A DNA stretch of 64,000 nt, from the NCBI RefSeq assembly GCF_009856605.1, contig NZ_CP047242.1, positions 1,424,001-1,488,000 of the forward strand. Direction: 5' to 3'. Under the pieces are notes generated by a model. That model was not told the DNA's origin. It searched no databases and was given only the letters and a program-made list of their open reading frames with translations. Shown piece by piece: positions 34,515 to 43,840 of the stretch (positions are counted from its first letter, which is position 1; every line of letters starts with the position of its first letter). The position numbers were made by a program, and so were the translations under genes. Source of the DNA: Trichormus variabilis 0441 (lineage in GTDB: Bacteria; Cyanobacteriota; Cyanobacteriia; Cyanobacteriales; Nostocaceae).

Positions 34515-35927
34515 ATGAATTTAAATAATAACAATAAATATAAAGGCAATATTTTGGTAGTAGATGATACACCAGATAATCTGCGGCTGTTATCAGCGAT
34601 GTTAACTGCACAAGGTTTTGAAGTCCGCAAAGCTTTGAATGGTAAAATGGCGCTAACTGCGTGTCAGATGCTTTTACCTGATGTCATTTTGCTGGATGTT
34701 AATATGCCGGAGATGGATGGTTATCAAGTTTGTCAGCAACTGAAAGACGATGAACACACATCTGACATACCAGTGATATTTATTAGCGCGCTGGATGATG
34801 TTCTAGATAAAGTAAAAGCTTTTGACGTTGGTGGTGTAGACTATATTACTAAACCCTTTCATGGTGCAGAAGTAATCTTAAGAATTGAAAATCAAATAAA
34901 TTTACGGTTGTTGCAACTTCAATTACAAGAAAGAAATCTCTTATTGCAAGATGCCCTGAATAATTTAAAAGCCTCACAGGTTCAACAAATTCAAAATGAG
35001 AAAATGGTGGCACTGGGGCAATTAGTAGCAGGTATTGCCCATGAAGTTAATAACCCCATTAGTTTTATCTATGGCAACCTGCAATATGCCAATGAGTATA
35101 TCCAAGATTTAGTGAAGATCATTGAAGTTTATCAACAGGAGTATCCAAATCCCACACCCAAAATTCAACAACTCATTCAAAAGACAGACTTGAATTTTGT
35201 CATGCAAGACCTGCAAAACTTAATGGGTGCTATGTACAGAGGATCTGATCGGATTCGGGAAATTGTGCTGGCGCTGCAAAACTTTTCCCGCCATGACGAA
35301 GCGGAAATGAAACTGGTAGATATTCATCAGGGAATAGACAGCACCTTGGTGATGTTACAGCATCGACTCAATGCCACGTCAAATCGTCCAGCAATTGATG
35401 TAGTTAAAGATTATAGTAACTTACCTTTGATTACTTGTTATCCAAGCGAATTAAACCAAGTATTTATGCACATCTTAAATAATGCCATAGATGCTTTGGA
35501 GGTGAGGGAGGAAACTGATTCTGGCGTAATACCAATGACTCCCAGACTGCGCTTACAAAGTAGCCAAGTCAATCCTCTGTGGGTAAGCGTTCGTCAAGGA
35601 ACATCTCATCTACAGTCATTGGGAATCACCAAAATTAAGGAAGAACTCCCAAACCAAAATCCTCAAATTCGCATTAGCACAGAATTACTCGACTCACACA
35701 CTGTGAGGATTGCGATCGCCGATAATGGTGTAGGTATAGATCAATCTTGGCAATCTCATCTGTTTGACCCATTTTTCACCACAAAAACCGTAGGTAAAGG
35801 TAGTGGCTTGGGATTATCTATCAGCTATCAGATTGTAGTGCAGAAACACCAAGGGCAAATCACCTGTGCTTCTGCATTAGGCGAAGGAGCAGAGTTTGTC
35901 ATTACAATTCCCATTACCCCAGCCTGA
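34515..35927 (+). CDS. Receiver-histidine kinase (REC-HisKA-HATPase_c)
   Basis: The 470-residue protein has an N-terminal receiver (Asp61 in VILLDVNMPEMDG, Lys in ITKPF), a coiled coil, a HisKA dimerisation segment with His176 in LVAGIAHEVNNPISF, and the ATPase domain with N box HILNNAIDAL, G1 box IADNGVGID and F/G2 boxes FDPFFTTKTVGKGSGLGLS. No membrane segment is present, so it is a soluble kinase switched by its own receiver, a layout common in Nostoc. The kinase could phosphorylate the GGDEF-EAL protein encoded just upstream; this is inferred from adjacency and from the near-identical receivers. Confidence 0.95.
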   Translation: MNLNNNNKYKGNILVVDDTPDNLRLLSAMLTAQGFEVRKALNGKMALTACQMLLPDVILLDVNMPEMDGYQVCQQLKDDEHTSDIPVIFISALDDVLDKVKAFDVGGVDYITKPFHGAEVILRIENQINLRLLQLQLQERNLLLQDALNNLKASQVQQIQNEKMVALGQLVAGIAHEVNNPISFIYGNLQYANEYIQDLVKIIEVYQQEYPNPTPKIQQLIQKTDLNFVMQDLQNLMGAMYRGSDRIREIVLALQNFSRHDEAEMKLVDIHQGIDSTLVMLQHRLNATSNRPAIDVVKDYSNLPLITCYPSELNQVFMHILNNAIDALEVREETDSGVIPMTPRLRLQSSQVNPLWVSVRQGTSHLQSLGITKIKEELPNQNPQIRISTELLDSHTVRIAIADNGVGIDQSWQSHLFDPFFTTKTVGKGSGLGLSISYQIVVQKHQGQITCASALGEGAEFVITIPITPA

Positions 35928-36029
35928 GTAGAAAGGGCTGAGTCAAATAATAAACACTACAAAAAATAAATTAGGATTTTTATTCAACACCAGCTACTAT
36001 TTTCATTCACATAAAAGCATAATAGAAGT

Positions 36030-37181
36030 GTGACTGATCTGTTAGCCCCTTTACAATCATTAAACCAAGGTCACTGGTTCAAGCTCATCTGTGGAGCTAG
36101 TTTCCAGCACCTACCTGCTGTGAGAAGTTTAACATTGGCCTACACCTTAGCTGGTGCTGACTGCATAGATGTGGCTGCTGACCCAGCCGTGATTAGAGAT
36201 GCCAAAGAAGCAATACAAGTAGCTAGAAATTTGGTGAAAGCAGCTCAAGCAAGAGGATTGGATTACCAAGGTCATGCACCTTTATTGATGGTGAGCTTAA
36301 ATGACGGCGAAGACCCTCATTTCCGCAAAGCCGAGTTCAATCCCCACCATTGTCCTGCTGATTGTCCCAGACCTTGCGAGAAAATCTGTCCTGCTCAGGC
36401 AATTGTATTTAATCATCAAAAAGATAATTTTTCTGGAGTTGAATCTCAGAAATGCTACGGTTGCGGCCGTTGTCTGCCAGTTTGTCCTTATGATATAATT
36501 TATACAAATTCCTATATGTCAACGCCAGAGGCGATCGCGCCAATGGTCATGTCAGCAGGAATAGATGCCGTAGAAATCCATACAAAAGTGGGACGTTTGG
36601 CAGAGTTTAAGCAATTATGGCAAGTAATTTCACCGTGGGCAGACCAACTAAAGGTATTGGCTATCAGCTGTCCCGATGGCAAGCATCTAGTTGAATATCT
36701 CCAATCAATCTATGAACTAATTTCTCCACTTCCTACCACCTTAATCTGGCAAACCGACGGTCGCCCCATGAGTGGCGATATTGGAGATGGTACTACTTTA
36801 GCAGCAGTGAAACTAGGGCAAAAAGTCCTAGCAGCTAAATTGCCAGGATATATACAGCTAGCAGGTGGCACTAACAGCTACACAGTTGCTAAGTTAAAGG
36901 CAATGGGACTACTGAAAAAAGCCAGGGAGCAGGGAGCAGACAGTAGGGGGGAAATATCTCCTCTGACCCCTCACCCCTCCGTCTCCATCGCTGGAGTTGC
37001 TTACGGTAGCTACGCCCGTGTAATGCTGTCACCGATTATTGAGCAGTTAGAAAAGAAGGAGGTGAGTAATAGCAGTGTTAAGGCCACAGTACGCCTTGAA
37101 GAAGAACCAGAATTGCTTTGGCAAGCCGTAGAGCTTGCCCGTTCCCTCGTTTCCCAGCTCAAGTCACAGCAGGAGAGCTAA
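36030..37181 (+). CDS. ldpA: LdpA, light-dependent period iron-sulfur protein
   Basis: The 383-residue protein starts at GTG 36030 (TDLLAPLQSLNQGHWFKLICGAS). It has two Cys clusters: CPADCPRPCEKICPAQAI (about 110-125) and KCYGCGRCLPVCPYDIIY (about 145-162). These match 4Fe-4S sites in LdpA, the cyanobacterial protein that passes light or redox information to the circadian clock. The remainder includes GIDAVEIHTKVGRLAEF and WQTDGRPMSGDIGDGTT, seen in LdpA homologues. A low-complexity insert (REQGADSRGEISPLTPHPS) near residue 300 encodes repeat-like DNA. It is followed after 39 bp by the R3H-AAA gene, a conserved pair. Confidence 0.88.
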   Translation: MTDLLAPLQSLNQGHWFKLICGASFQHLPAVRSLTLAYTLAGADCIDVAADPAVIRDAKEAIQVARNLVKAAQARGLDYQGHAPLLMVSLNDGEDPHFRKAEFNPHHCPADCPRPCEKICPAQAIVFNHQKDNFSGVESQKCYGCGRCLPVCPYDIIYTNSYMSTPEAIAPMVMSAGIDAVEIHTKVGRLAEFKQLWQVISPWADQLKVLAISCPDGKHLVEYLQSIYELISPLPTTLIWQTDGRPMSGDIGDGTTLAAVKLGQKVLAAKLPGYIQLAGGTNSYTVAKLKAMGLLKKAREQGADSRGEISPLTPHPSVSIAGVAYGSYARVMLSPIIEQLEKKEVSNSSVKATVRLEEEPELLWQAVELARSLVSQLKSQQES

Positions 37182-37220
37182 TTGCTCTTCGTTATCTCTC
37201 AAAACGTCACAATAGAAAGC

Positions 37221-38960
37221 ATGACGACTACAGACGATCTCCAAAAGTTGTTAGACATTTTGCCCCAAGACCTGCGACAAGTACTAGAGAACCATCCCAA
37301 ACGAGATAGTTTAGTAGAAGTGGTCTTGGATTTGGGTCGTCGCCCAGAGGCTAGATTTCCTAATCAAGCCGAGTACCTGAGCGAAACACCCGTTACTCAA
37401 GCACAGATAGATGATTGCGTTCAGCGCGTAGGAAACTTTGGTGGAGATAATCGGGCAGGAATTGAGCAAACTTTGCATCGGATCAGTGCTATCCGCAACC
37501 GCAGTGGTAAGATAATTGGTCTGACCTGTCGTGTTGGTCGAGCTGTATTCGGTACGATAGGCATGATCCGCGATTTGGTGGAAACTGGTAAATCGATTCT
37601 CATGCTAGGACGGCCTGGTGTAGGTAAAACTACAGCTTTACGAGAAATTGCCCGTGTTTTAGCAGATGAATTGCATAAACGTGTGGTTATCATTGACACC
37701 TCCAACGAAATTGCTGGGGATGGCGATGTTGCTCACCCAGCCATTGGTCGTGCTAGGCGGATGCAGGTAGCTCATCCAGAACTGCAACATCAGGTAATGA
37801 TTGAGGCAGTAGAAAATCATATGCCAGAAGTCATTGTCATTGATGAAATTGGTACAGAACTGGAAGCTTTAGCAGCCCGTACCATTGCCGAAAGAGGTGT
37901 ACAGTTGGTAGGTACTGCCCACGGAAACCAGATAGAAAACCTGATCAAAAACCCCACACTGTCTGACTTAGTTGGGGGTATTCAAGCTGTGACACTGGGA
38001 GACGATGAAGCGAGACGCAGGGGTAGTCAAAAAACTGTTTTAGAACGGAAAGCCCCGCCTACCTTTGAGATTGCCGTGGAAATGTTAGAACGGCAACGTT
38101 GGGTAGTACACGAAAGTGTTGCGGATACGGTGGATACGCTTCTCCGAGGCCGTCAGCCTAGTCCACAAACGAGAACAGTGGATGACCAAGGCAAAGTCGC
38201 CATCACACGACAATTATCTGTTGTTAATGGTCGTGGCGGACAGTTGGCAACTCCTGAAGAATCTTTTTCACCAGCTAGAGCATCTAATGGTTGGCGTGCA
38301 TCAGGACAAATGCTAGCCATCCCATCATTACCCCTAGAGCGAGAAAGAATTTCTGGACAAAGTGAATTTGACCGCTTGCTAGATGAATCGTTTAACTACC
38401 CAGAAGCTATCGATTTCGGCAGTAGTGCTAGACAACCAGGCCCCAACGGTGAAGATTTGCCACTGCACATTTACCCTTATGGTGTGAGTAGACATCAGCT
38501 AGAACAGGTGATTAGTGTTTTAACTTTGCCTGTGGTATTGACAAAAGATATAGATAATGCTGATGCAATTCTGGCATTGCGATCGCACGTCAAAAACCAC
38601 GCTAAATTAAGGCAGATGGCTAAAGCCCGTCATGTACCTATCCATGTGATTAAGTCGAGTACCATTCCTCAAATTACCCGTGGACTGCGGCGCTTACTTA
38701 ACTTGGATGATCCAGAAATAGCGGATGACCGAGAACTACAATTGTTTCTGCACAACGGTAGCGACGACGAAATGGACGCTTTAGAAGAAGCAAGACTAGC
38801 CGTCGAGCAAATCGTCATTCCCAAAGGACAACCCGTGGAGTTATTACCCCGTTCTCCGCAAGTCCGCAAAATGCAGCATGAGCTAGTAGAACACTATCGG
38901 CTCAAGTCCCATAGTTTTGGGGAAGAACCAAACCGTCGTTTACGGATTTATCCAGCGTAA
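37221..38960 (+). CDS. R3H domain AAA ATPase (Ycf45-like, SpoIIIAA-type)
   Basis: From ATG 37221 this is a 579-residue protein. The AAA/SpoIIIAA-like ATPase core has Walker A in LMLGRPGVGKTTALREI and Walker B in MPEVIVIDEIGTELEALAARTIAERG, followed by LVGTAHGNQIENLIKNPTLSDLVGG. It ends in an R3H-like nucleic-acid-binding segment (ALEEARLAVEQIVIP...RKMQHELVEHYRLKSHSFGEEPNRRLRIYP). The family corresponds to the plastid-encoded Ycf45 of algae and is widespread in cyanobacteria; the role is unknown but RNA or single-stranded DNA binding is likely. It lies 39 bp after ldpA, so they are probably co-transcribed. The TTG at 37182 is a less likely start. Confidence 0.9.
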   Translation: MTTTDDLQKLLDILPQDLRQVLENHPKRDSLVEVVLDLGRRPEARFPNQAEYLSETPVTQAQIDDCVQRVGNFGGDNRAGIEQTLHRISAIRNRSGKIIGLTCRVGRAVFGTIGMIRDLVETGKSILMLGRPGVGKTTALREIARVLADELHKRVVIIDTSNEIAGDGDVAHPAIGRARRMQVAHPELQHQVMIEAVENHMPEVIVIDEIGTELEALAARTIAERGVQLVGTAHGNQIENLIKNPTLSDLVGGIQAVTLGDDEARRRGSQKTVLERKAPPTFEIAVEMLERQRWVVHESVADTVDTLLRGRQPSPQTRTVDDQGKVAITRQLSVVNGRGGQLATPEESFSPARASNGWRASGQMLAIPSLPLERERISGQSEFDRLLDESFNYPEAIDFGSSARQPGPNGEDLPLHIYPYGVSRHQLEQVISVLTLPVVLTKDIDNADAILALRSHVKNHAKLRQMAKARHVPIHVIKSSTIPQITRGLRRLLNLDDPEIADDRELQLFLHNGSDDEMDALEEARLAVEQIVIPKGQPVELLPRSPQVRKMQHELVEHYRLKSHSFGEEPNRRLRIYPA

Positions 38961-38986
38961 ACTGACTGAGTTTGTCAAGTAAATCC

Positions 38987-39024
38987 AGCGATCGCTCTCC
39001 AGTATTTTAGGGCGATCGCTTTTA
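38987..39024 (+). terminator. Terminator built from two HIP1 sites
   Basis: AGCGATCGC at 38987-38995 pairs with GCGATCGCT at 39012-39020, followed by TTTTAG. Two copies of the HIP1 octamer form the stem of a likely terminator between the R3H gene and the agmatinase-family gene. Confidence 0.6.
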
Positions 39025-39051
39025 GTTGGTAAAATTAATATCCAAAAATCT

Positions 39052-40092
39052 ATGATTAATCAACTCCAAGACTATAACCCTAGCGGCGTAGGCGAAATCA
39101 ATGGCAATCTCTTAGGTTTGCCCTGCGATTACGATTCTGCAAATTTAATTGTTTTTGCAGTCCCTTGGGAAGTTACGGTTTCCTATGGCGCAGGTACAGC
39201 CAATGGGCCACAAAGAATTCTGGATGCTTCAGTGCAACTAGATTTATTTGACTTTGATCATCCTGATGGCTGGAAACAAGGAATTTTCTTAGTGGAAATT
39301 CCCCAAGAAATTATCGAGAAAAATAATTATTATCGAGATTTAGCAGCACAAATTATTGAACGGCTAGCCCAAGGTAAATTACTCACAGACACACCAGATT
39401 TAACACCTGTACTGACAGAAATTAATCAAGCTTCCCAACAGGTAAATCAATGGCTATTTACACAATGTCAAGTAGCCATGAATCAAGGTAAACAAGTAGC
39501 AGTCATCGGTGGTGATCACAGTTCACCTTTAGGTTACTTTCAAGCATTATCAGCGAAATACCCCAATTTTGGCATTCTTCACATTGATGCACACGCAGAT
39601 TTACGTGACGCTTATGAAGGGTTTGAGTTTTCCCATGCGTCGATTATGTTTAATGGGTTGAAACTACCGCAAATTTCTAAACTAGTGCAAGTAGGTTTAC
39701 GCGATATCAGTCATGATGAAGTGCAAATGATTGATGAATCCCACGGACGCATCGTGGCGTATTACGACCCCATGATTAAACAAAAACTCTATGGTGGGAC
39801 AAACTGGATCGAATTAAGCCGCGAAATTGTCAATCACTTGCCGGAATACGTCCACATTAGCTTTGATGTGGATGGTTTAGATCCAAAACTTTGTCCGAAT
39901 ACGGGTACACCTGTTCCTGGTGGTTTGGAATTGGAGCAAGTTTTTTGTCTATTTCGGGAATTGGTAAATAGTGGGAGAAAAATTATTGGCTTCGATGTCT
40001 GCGAAGTTGGTGATGGTGAATGGGATGGTAATGTAGGGGCGAGAGTGGTTTATAAATTAGCAAATTTAATGGATTTATCTCACAAACAATAA
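39052..40092 (+). CDS. speB: Agmatinase/arginase family protein
   Basis: The 346-residue ureohydrolase has the manganese-binding motifs GGDHSSPLGYF, HIDAHADLRDAYEGFEFSHASIM and ISFDVDGLDPKLCPNTGTPVPGG, in the usual order. Family members hydrolyse agmatine to putrescine and urea, arginine to ornithine, or related guanidino compounds including guanidine. From memory, a vegetative-cell agmatinase of Anabaena acting after cyanophycin and arginine breakdown has this kind of sequence and a similar neighbourhood; I cannot confirm identity, and substrate choice cannot be read from the motifs. It has its own probable terminator hairpin at 40109-40137. Confidence 0.88.
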   Translation: MINQLQDYNPSGVGEINGNLLGLPCDYDSANLIVFAVPWEVTVSYGAGTANGPQRILDASVQLDLFDFDHPDGWKQGIFLVEIPQEIIEKNNYYRDLAAQIIERLAQGKLLTDTPDLTPVLTEINQASQQVNQWLFTQCQVAMNQGKQVAVIGGDHSSPLGYFQALSAKYPNFGILHIDAHADLRDAYEGFEFSHASIMFNGLKLPQISKLVQVGLRDISHDEVQMIDESHGRIVAYYDPMIKQKLYGGTNWIELSREIVNHLPEYVHISFDVDGLDPKLCPNTGTPVPGGLELEQVFCLFRELVNSGRKIIGFDVCEVGDGEWDGNVGARVVYKLANLMDLSHKQ

Positions 40093-40108
40093 GCTGTTAT
40101 TTTTCCGC

Positions 40109-40137
40109 AGGCAATGATAGACGGTTGGTCATTGCCT
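40109..40137 (+). terminator. Hairpin after the agmatinase gene
   Basis: AGGCAATGA at 40109-40117 and TCATTGCCT at 40129-40137 make a perfect 9 bp stem with an 11-base loop, 17 bp after the stop codon. There is no T-tract, so termination strength is uncertain. Confidence 0.6.
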
Positions 40138-40511
40138 AGACACCAACTTTCAATTTATATCATCTATCCTGAGTGTAATTTTGAAGATAAAAATTAGGAA
40201 TACTATGACTAATATTTATTAAATTAAGTGGGAATTTATGACTGTAATATTTGTAAATAATTAAAAAATAAAATCTTGAAAGCCTTGTAAGACAATGGTT
40301 TTCGTCTTCAACCTCAAGATTATAGTTGCATAGCTTCTTTGATGACCGCCTTTACTCATGCAGAAAATTAACTTCTATGCCATCATAGACAGTGAGAATT
40401 AAATCGGTGATAGTCTTTGTTTTTAGTATTAACAGGCTTTTCCTTGTGGTATTTACAGACCTCTCTCCGAAATTTAAATCTCTACACAGCCATGATTTTG
40501 GAGAGAAAAGA
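40138..40511 (+). promoter_or_regulatory. Long upstream region of the RNA-binding protein gene
   Basis: AT-rich 370 bp without a gene. Cyanobacterial rbp genes commonly have long leader RNAs tied to cold induction, and this region probably contains such a leader. GAGAGAAAAG precedes the ATG at 40512 as the ribosome-binding site. The leader itself is inferred. Confidence 0.4.
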
Positions 40512-40823
40512 ATGTCAATTTATGTAGGGAACCTCTCTTACGAAGTTACGCAAGAGGATATCAGCAACGTTTTTGCAGAATATGGTTCTGTAAAACGGGT
40601 TGTGCTACCTACTGACCGCGAAACAGGTCGCCTGCGTGGTTTTGCTTTTGTGGAAATGGGTTCAGATGCAGAAGAAACAGCCGCCATCGAGGGTCTTGAT
40701 GGTGCTGAGTGGATGGGTCGTGACCTGAAAGTTAATAAAGCCAAGCCCAAAGAAGACAGAGGCTCCTTTGGTGGTGGAAACCGGGGAGGATACGGCGGTG
40801 GCGGTGGTCGTTCCCGTTATTAA
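40512..40823 (+). CDS. RRM RNA-binding protein with Gly-rich tail
   Basis: From ATG 40512 this is a 103-residue protein. One RRM domain carries RNP2 as IYVGNL and RNP1 as RGFAFVEM, then comes a short Gly-rich tail (FGGGNRGGYGGGGGRSRY). It belongs to the cyanobacterial Rbp family that binds single-stranded RNA, is induced in the cold, and helps place photosystem mRNAs at membranes. The Gly-rich tail marks the cold-induced class. An in-frame upstream start at 40392 would add 40 residues that do not resemble the family, so it is rejected. A terminator with a T8 tract follows. Confidence 0.93.
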   Translation: MSIYVGNLSYEVTQEDISNVFAEYGSVKRVVLPTDRETGRLRGFAFVEMGSDAEETAAIEGLDGAEWMGRDLKVNKAKPKEDRGSFGGGNRGGYGGGGGRSRY

Positions 40824-40860
40824 GAATTAAAACTAAAAATTTAGCTAAATTCTTGAGGTC

Positions 40861-40884
40861 AGGCAAGTTGTCTGCCTTTTTTTT
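40861..40884 (+). terminator. Rho-independent terminator after the RRM gene
   Basis: AGGCA at 40861-40865 pairs with TGCCT at 40873-40877, followed by a run of T to 40884. It is placed 38 bp after the stop codon. Confidence 0.7.
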
Positions 40885-40937
40885 CATTTAATCCTGATGG
40901 AACACCAAAAAATAAATTATGCCAAATTGACAGTTAG

Positions 40938-41878
40938 TAGGGTGCGTCAGTGCAGGAAAACCTAGCTATACCAAGAAATTAACACAGTTTCTAGTTCATC
41001 GAGAGTAGAAAACATCTGATTAGCAACAGCTTCACGTAGAAGCGACCAAACACACTCAGTCGGTTGGAGTTGAGGTGTATAAGCAGGCAGAGGAAACAGA
41101 ATGATACCAGCTGGCAACATTAATTGTTTACTGGTATGCCAACCAGCTTGATCAACAAGCAAAACAATGATTTTGTGATGATGAGGATTGACTTCAGCGG
41201 CAAAAGCATCTAAAGCCATTTGCATGACAGCAATGTTGACTCTGGGTAAAATCAAGAAAAACTCTCGCCAGTAGCTGGATGGACAAATCCATAAGTATAA
41301 AGCCATTGGTAACGAGTGCGATGCACAGCATTGGGACGATGACCTACTGGTGTCCAAACTCGACGGACGATGGGTTTGAGCCTAATCGAGCTTCATCTTC
41401 TGCCCAAACTTCAACTGATTTGTGCGGATGGAGGAAACGTAACAATCGCACAAACTCCGTTAACTCAGTTTTAAACATCTGTCTTTGAACAAAAGTTGCC
41501 GCCTCAGTATGCAGAGGTCGTGGTTGTTGCAGACTAAATCCTAGCCTTTTGAGGTAATCCCAAGCTGTAGTGACATGGAGTGTAATTCCAAACTGTACTC
41601 GGATCAATTCCCCTACTTTTGGCGCACTCCATAACCCCCATCTTCTGGTGGTGAAGCTAACCTTTGGCGCAACCACTGTTGTTGCTCGTTTGTGAGTGCA
41701 AGTTTTTTTCCTCCTGGTTTCAGTTTCTGTTGATTGATGATTCCGTTTGCTCCTAGCTTGTTGTATCGCCGCACGATTTTTCTCACCCAGTCCCCTGAGA
41801 ATCCCACAATCTCTGCTACCTTTTGCGCTGACAACTGTGGTTGTTGATTGAGCAATTTATTCATTCTGACGCACCCTA
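40938..41878 (-). mobile_element. IS630-family insertion sequence with perfect 13-bp ends
   Basis: TAGGGTGCGTCAG at 40938-40950 is exactly inverted as CTGACGCACCCTA at 41866-41878. The enclosed 0.9 kb encodes an IS630-type transposase on the minus strand. TA at both outer edges agrees with the TA target preference of this family. The ends are perfect while the transposase is frameshifted, so the copy is probably non-autonomous but might be moved by a related transposase. Confidence 0.88.
40962..41864 (-). pseudogene. IS630-type transposase, broken by three frameshifts
   Basis: The reading starts at ATG 41864 (MNKLLNQQPQLSAQKVAEIVGFSGDWVRKIVRRYN, a helix-turn-helix). It breaks at about 41652 after SPPEDGG, continues in another frame with LWSAPKVGELIRVQF and VWAEDEARLG, and breaks near 41380 before LKPIVRRVWTPVGHRPN. 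It breaks again near 41255 at GES before FFLILPRVNIAVMQ. It then runs through LLVDQAGWHTSK and PAYTPQLQPTECVWSLLRE, which hold the second Asp and final Glu of the DDE catalytic triad, to the stop at 40962. Each break is one base short; the first and third fall in homopolymers (G5, T5). The first could be a programmed slip, but all three together indicate decay. Confidence 0.85.
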
Positions 41879-42021
41879 CAGTTTGGGTATTTTTTGATCT
41901 GGAAGTCCCTAATAACATCTTTTTAGTAGTTAGTGTAAAGCAATGGCGATCGCTCTAGTCGGATGAGCCAAATTGCTCCTACCCTAAATAAAAGAGCCTT
42001 TTGTATTAGGTGGAACTCAGC

Positions 42022-43608
42022 ATGAAGCGCATCAGTAAGTCTCTGCTGCTAACCTTGAATTGGATATTGTTGTCAGTTGGGACAACACTATTAATTCTTC
42101 TCACTCAACCGATAGCACCAGTACCAGCCCAGGAACCTCCCGCCCCCACTGAGCAAACGAACACACCCCCGCCGGAAAATCCCAATGATCAAAAGCTCAG
42201 AGATGCACTAAAACGCTCATCTGCGTCAGAACCCCCACTCAGTCCAGAAGAAATTGCCCGTCAACAAAAACTCATAGAAGCAGATAAACTTTATTTGGCG
42301 GGACAAATTGCCGAGGCGGAAAAAATTTACCGCGAAGTTAAAACACCATTTACTCAAACATCTGCATCCAAAGAACGAAAGCCAGCCATCCTTAACCCAA
42401 TAGAACTTTCACCAGCAGGTAAAGTCTATTGGCGAGAAGCAGAGGCGGGGATAGCCAAGAAATTGCAAACCCGAACTTTAGTACCTCTGCAATTATTAGT
42501 GGAACAATACCCCGAATTTATCCCTGGACATATTCGCTACGCTGAGGTTCTCACCCAATACGATCGCCAAACAGAAGCATTAGACATTTTAGAACGGGCA
42601 TCATCTCTTTATCCCAATCAACCAGAATTAACTCAAGCCAGAGTTAGCGCCTTGGCTGAATCCAAGAAATGGATGGAAGCATCTTTAGCTGCAAGGCAAT
42701 TTGCTATCCTCAATCCTAACAATCCCCAAGCACCAGAATTTACCCAATTAGCCGAGAAAAATCTTCAACGCTATCAATCCTACGTTCGAGAGGAAATTAG
42801 GGGTAATTTAATTAGTAACGTCATTACAGGCGCTTTGGGTTATGCGGTTACGGGTAGTTTACTGGGGCCGTTTTCTGCCCTTGACTCCACCATTTTGCTA
42901 CTACAAGGCGAAAAATCTATCGGTGAATCAGTAGCAAAACAGGCTAAAAAACAGCTGCCTTTAATCATAGACGATGATATCTTAGCCTACATCAATGATA
43001 TTGGGCAGAAACTAGCGAAAGTTGCTGGTAGAAATGAATTTAAATACGAATTTTTTGTGATTCCTGAAGAAGAACTCAATGCCTTTGCCTTACCTGGAGG
43101 GAAAATTTTTATTAATGCTGGTGCGATCGCCAAAACCACTTCCGAAGCAGAATTAGCGGGATTAGTAGCACATGAATTATCTCATGTCGTCTTATCCCAC
43201 GGCTTTCAATTAGTTACCCAAGGCAACCTCATCTCTAACGTTACTCAATATCTACCCTTTGGTGGCACGATTGGGCAACTTTTCGCCATGAATTACAGCC
43301 GGGATATGGAAAGACAGGCAGATATTTTGGGTACACGCTTAATTGTTGCTAGTGGCTATGCTGCTGATGGCTTGCGGAATTTAATGGTGACACTAGACAA
43401 ACAAAAAAAATATGACATTCCCACTTGGTTATCTTCCCACCCAGGCGGTAATGAGCGAGTTAGTTATCTAGAAAACTTAATTTCTCGCAATAGTTATAAC
43501 CGCTACGCTTATGAAGGTGTACAACGCCATGCAGAAATTAAAGTTAAAGTGAACAAACTCCTCAAACAGAAAAAAGAGGAAGAAGAAAAAAAGCACACTA
43601 CGGAATGA
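42022..43608 (+). CDS. Secreted M48-family metallopeptidase with TPR-like region
   Basis: From ATG 42022 this is a 528-residue protein with a membrane-type signal (SLLLTLNWILLSVGTTLLILLTQPIAPVPAQ). A helical TPR-like part (about residues 60-250; RQQKLIEADKLYLAGQIAEAEKIYREV, GHIRYAEVLTQYDRQTEALDILERA) is followed by an M48 peptidase domain. The zinc site is HELSHVVLSHG with the third ligand Glu in RDMERQADILG. The BepA-like layout suggests a periplasmic protease or chaperone for outer-membrane proteins. AGGTGG eight bases before the ATG supports this start over GTG 42010. The TPR part precedes the protease domain, the reverse of E. coli BepA. Confidence 0.9.
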   Translation: MKRISKSLLLTLNWILLSVGTTLLILLTQPIAPVPAQEPPAPTEQTNTPPPENPNDQKLRDALKRSSASEPPLSPEEIARQQKLIEADKLYLAGQIAEAEKIYREVKTPFTQTSASKERKPAILNPIELSPAGKVYWREAEAGIAKKLQTRTLVPLQLLVEQYPEFIPGHIRYAEVLTQYDRQTEALDILERASSLYPNQPELTQARVSALAESKKWMEASLAARQFAILNPNNPQAPEFTQLAEKNLQRYQSYVREEIRGNLISNVITGALGYAVTGSLLGPFSALDSTILLLQGEKSIGESVAKQAKKQLPLIIDDDILAYINDIGQKLAKVAGRNEFKYEFFVIPEEELNAFALPGGKIFINAGAIAKTTSEAELAGLVAHELSHVVLSHGFQLVTQGNLISNVTQYLPFGGTIGQLFAMNYSRDMERQADILGTRLIVASGYAADGLRNLMVTLDKQKKYDIPTWLSSHPGGNERVSYLENLISRNSYNRYAYEGVQRHAEIKVKVNKLLKQKKEEEEKKHTTE

Positions 43609-43840
43609 ACTAAAAGTCAAATTCTTCGTCAACTAAATTAGGAATAAAGTTGCGAGTCATAAATTTCTCGTTGGGGTAGTTTATAGTCCCTAATCTTTTA
43701 CTAATACCAATTCTCTATGAAGTTGCGCCAAATAAATGATGTAGAAACTTTGCATAGTCTCTACAGTACGGAATAAAGTGCATCTTCATCAAGAAACGGT
43801 ATAACGACTAATATACTGTGTTGTCACTGGAGGAGCATTC

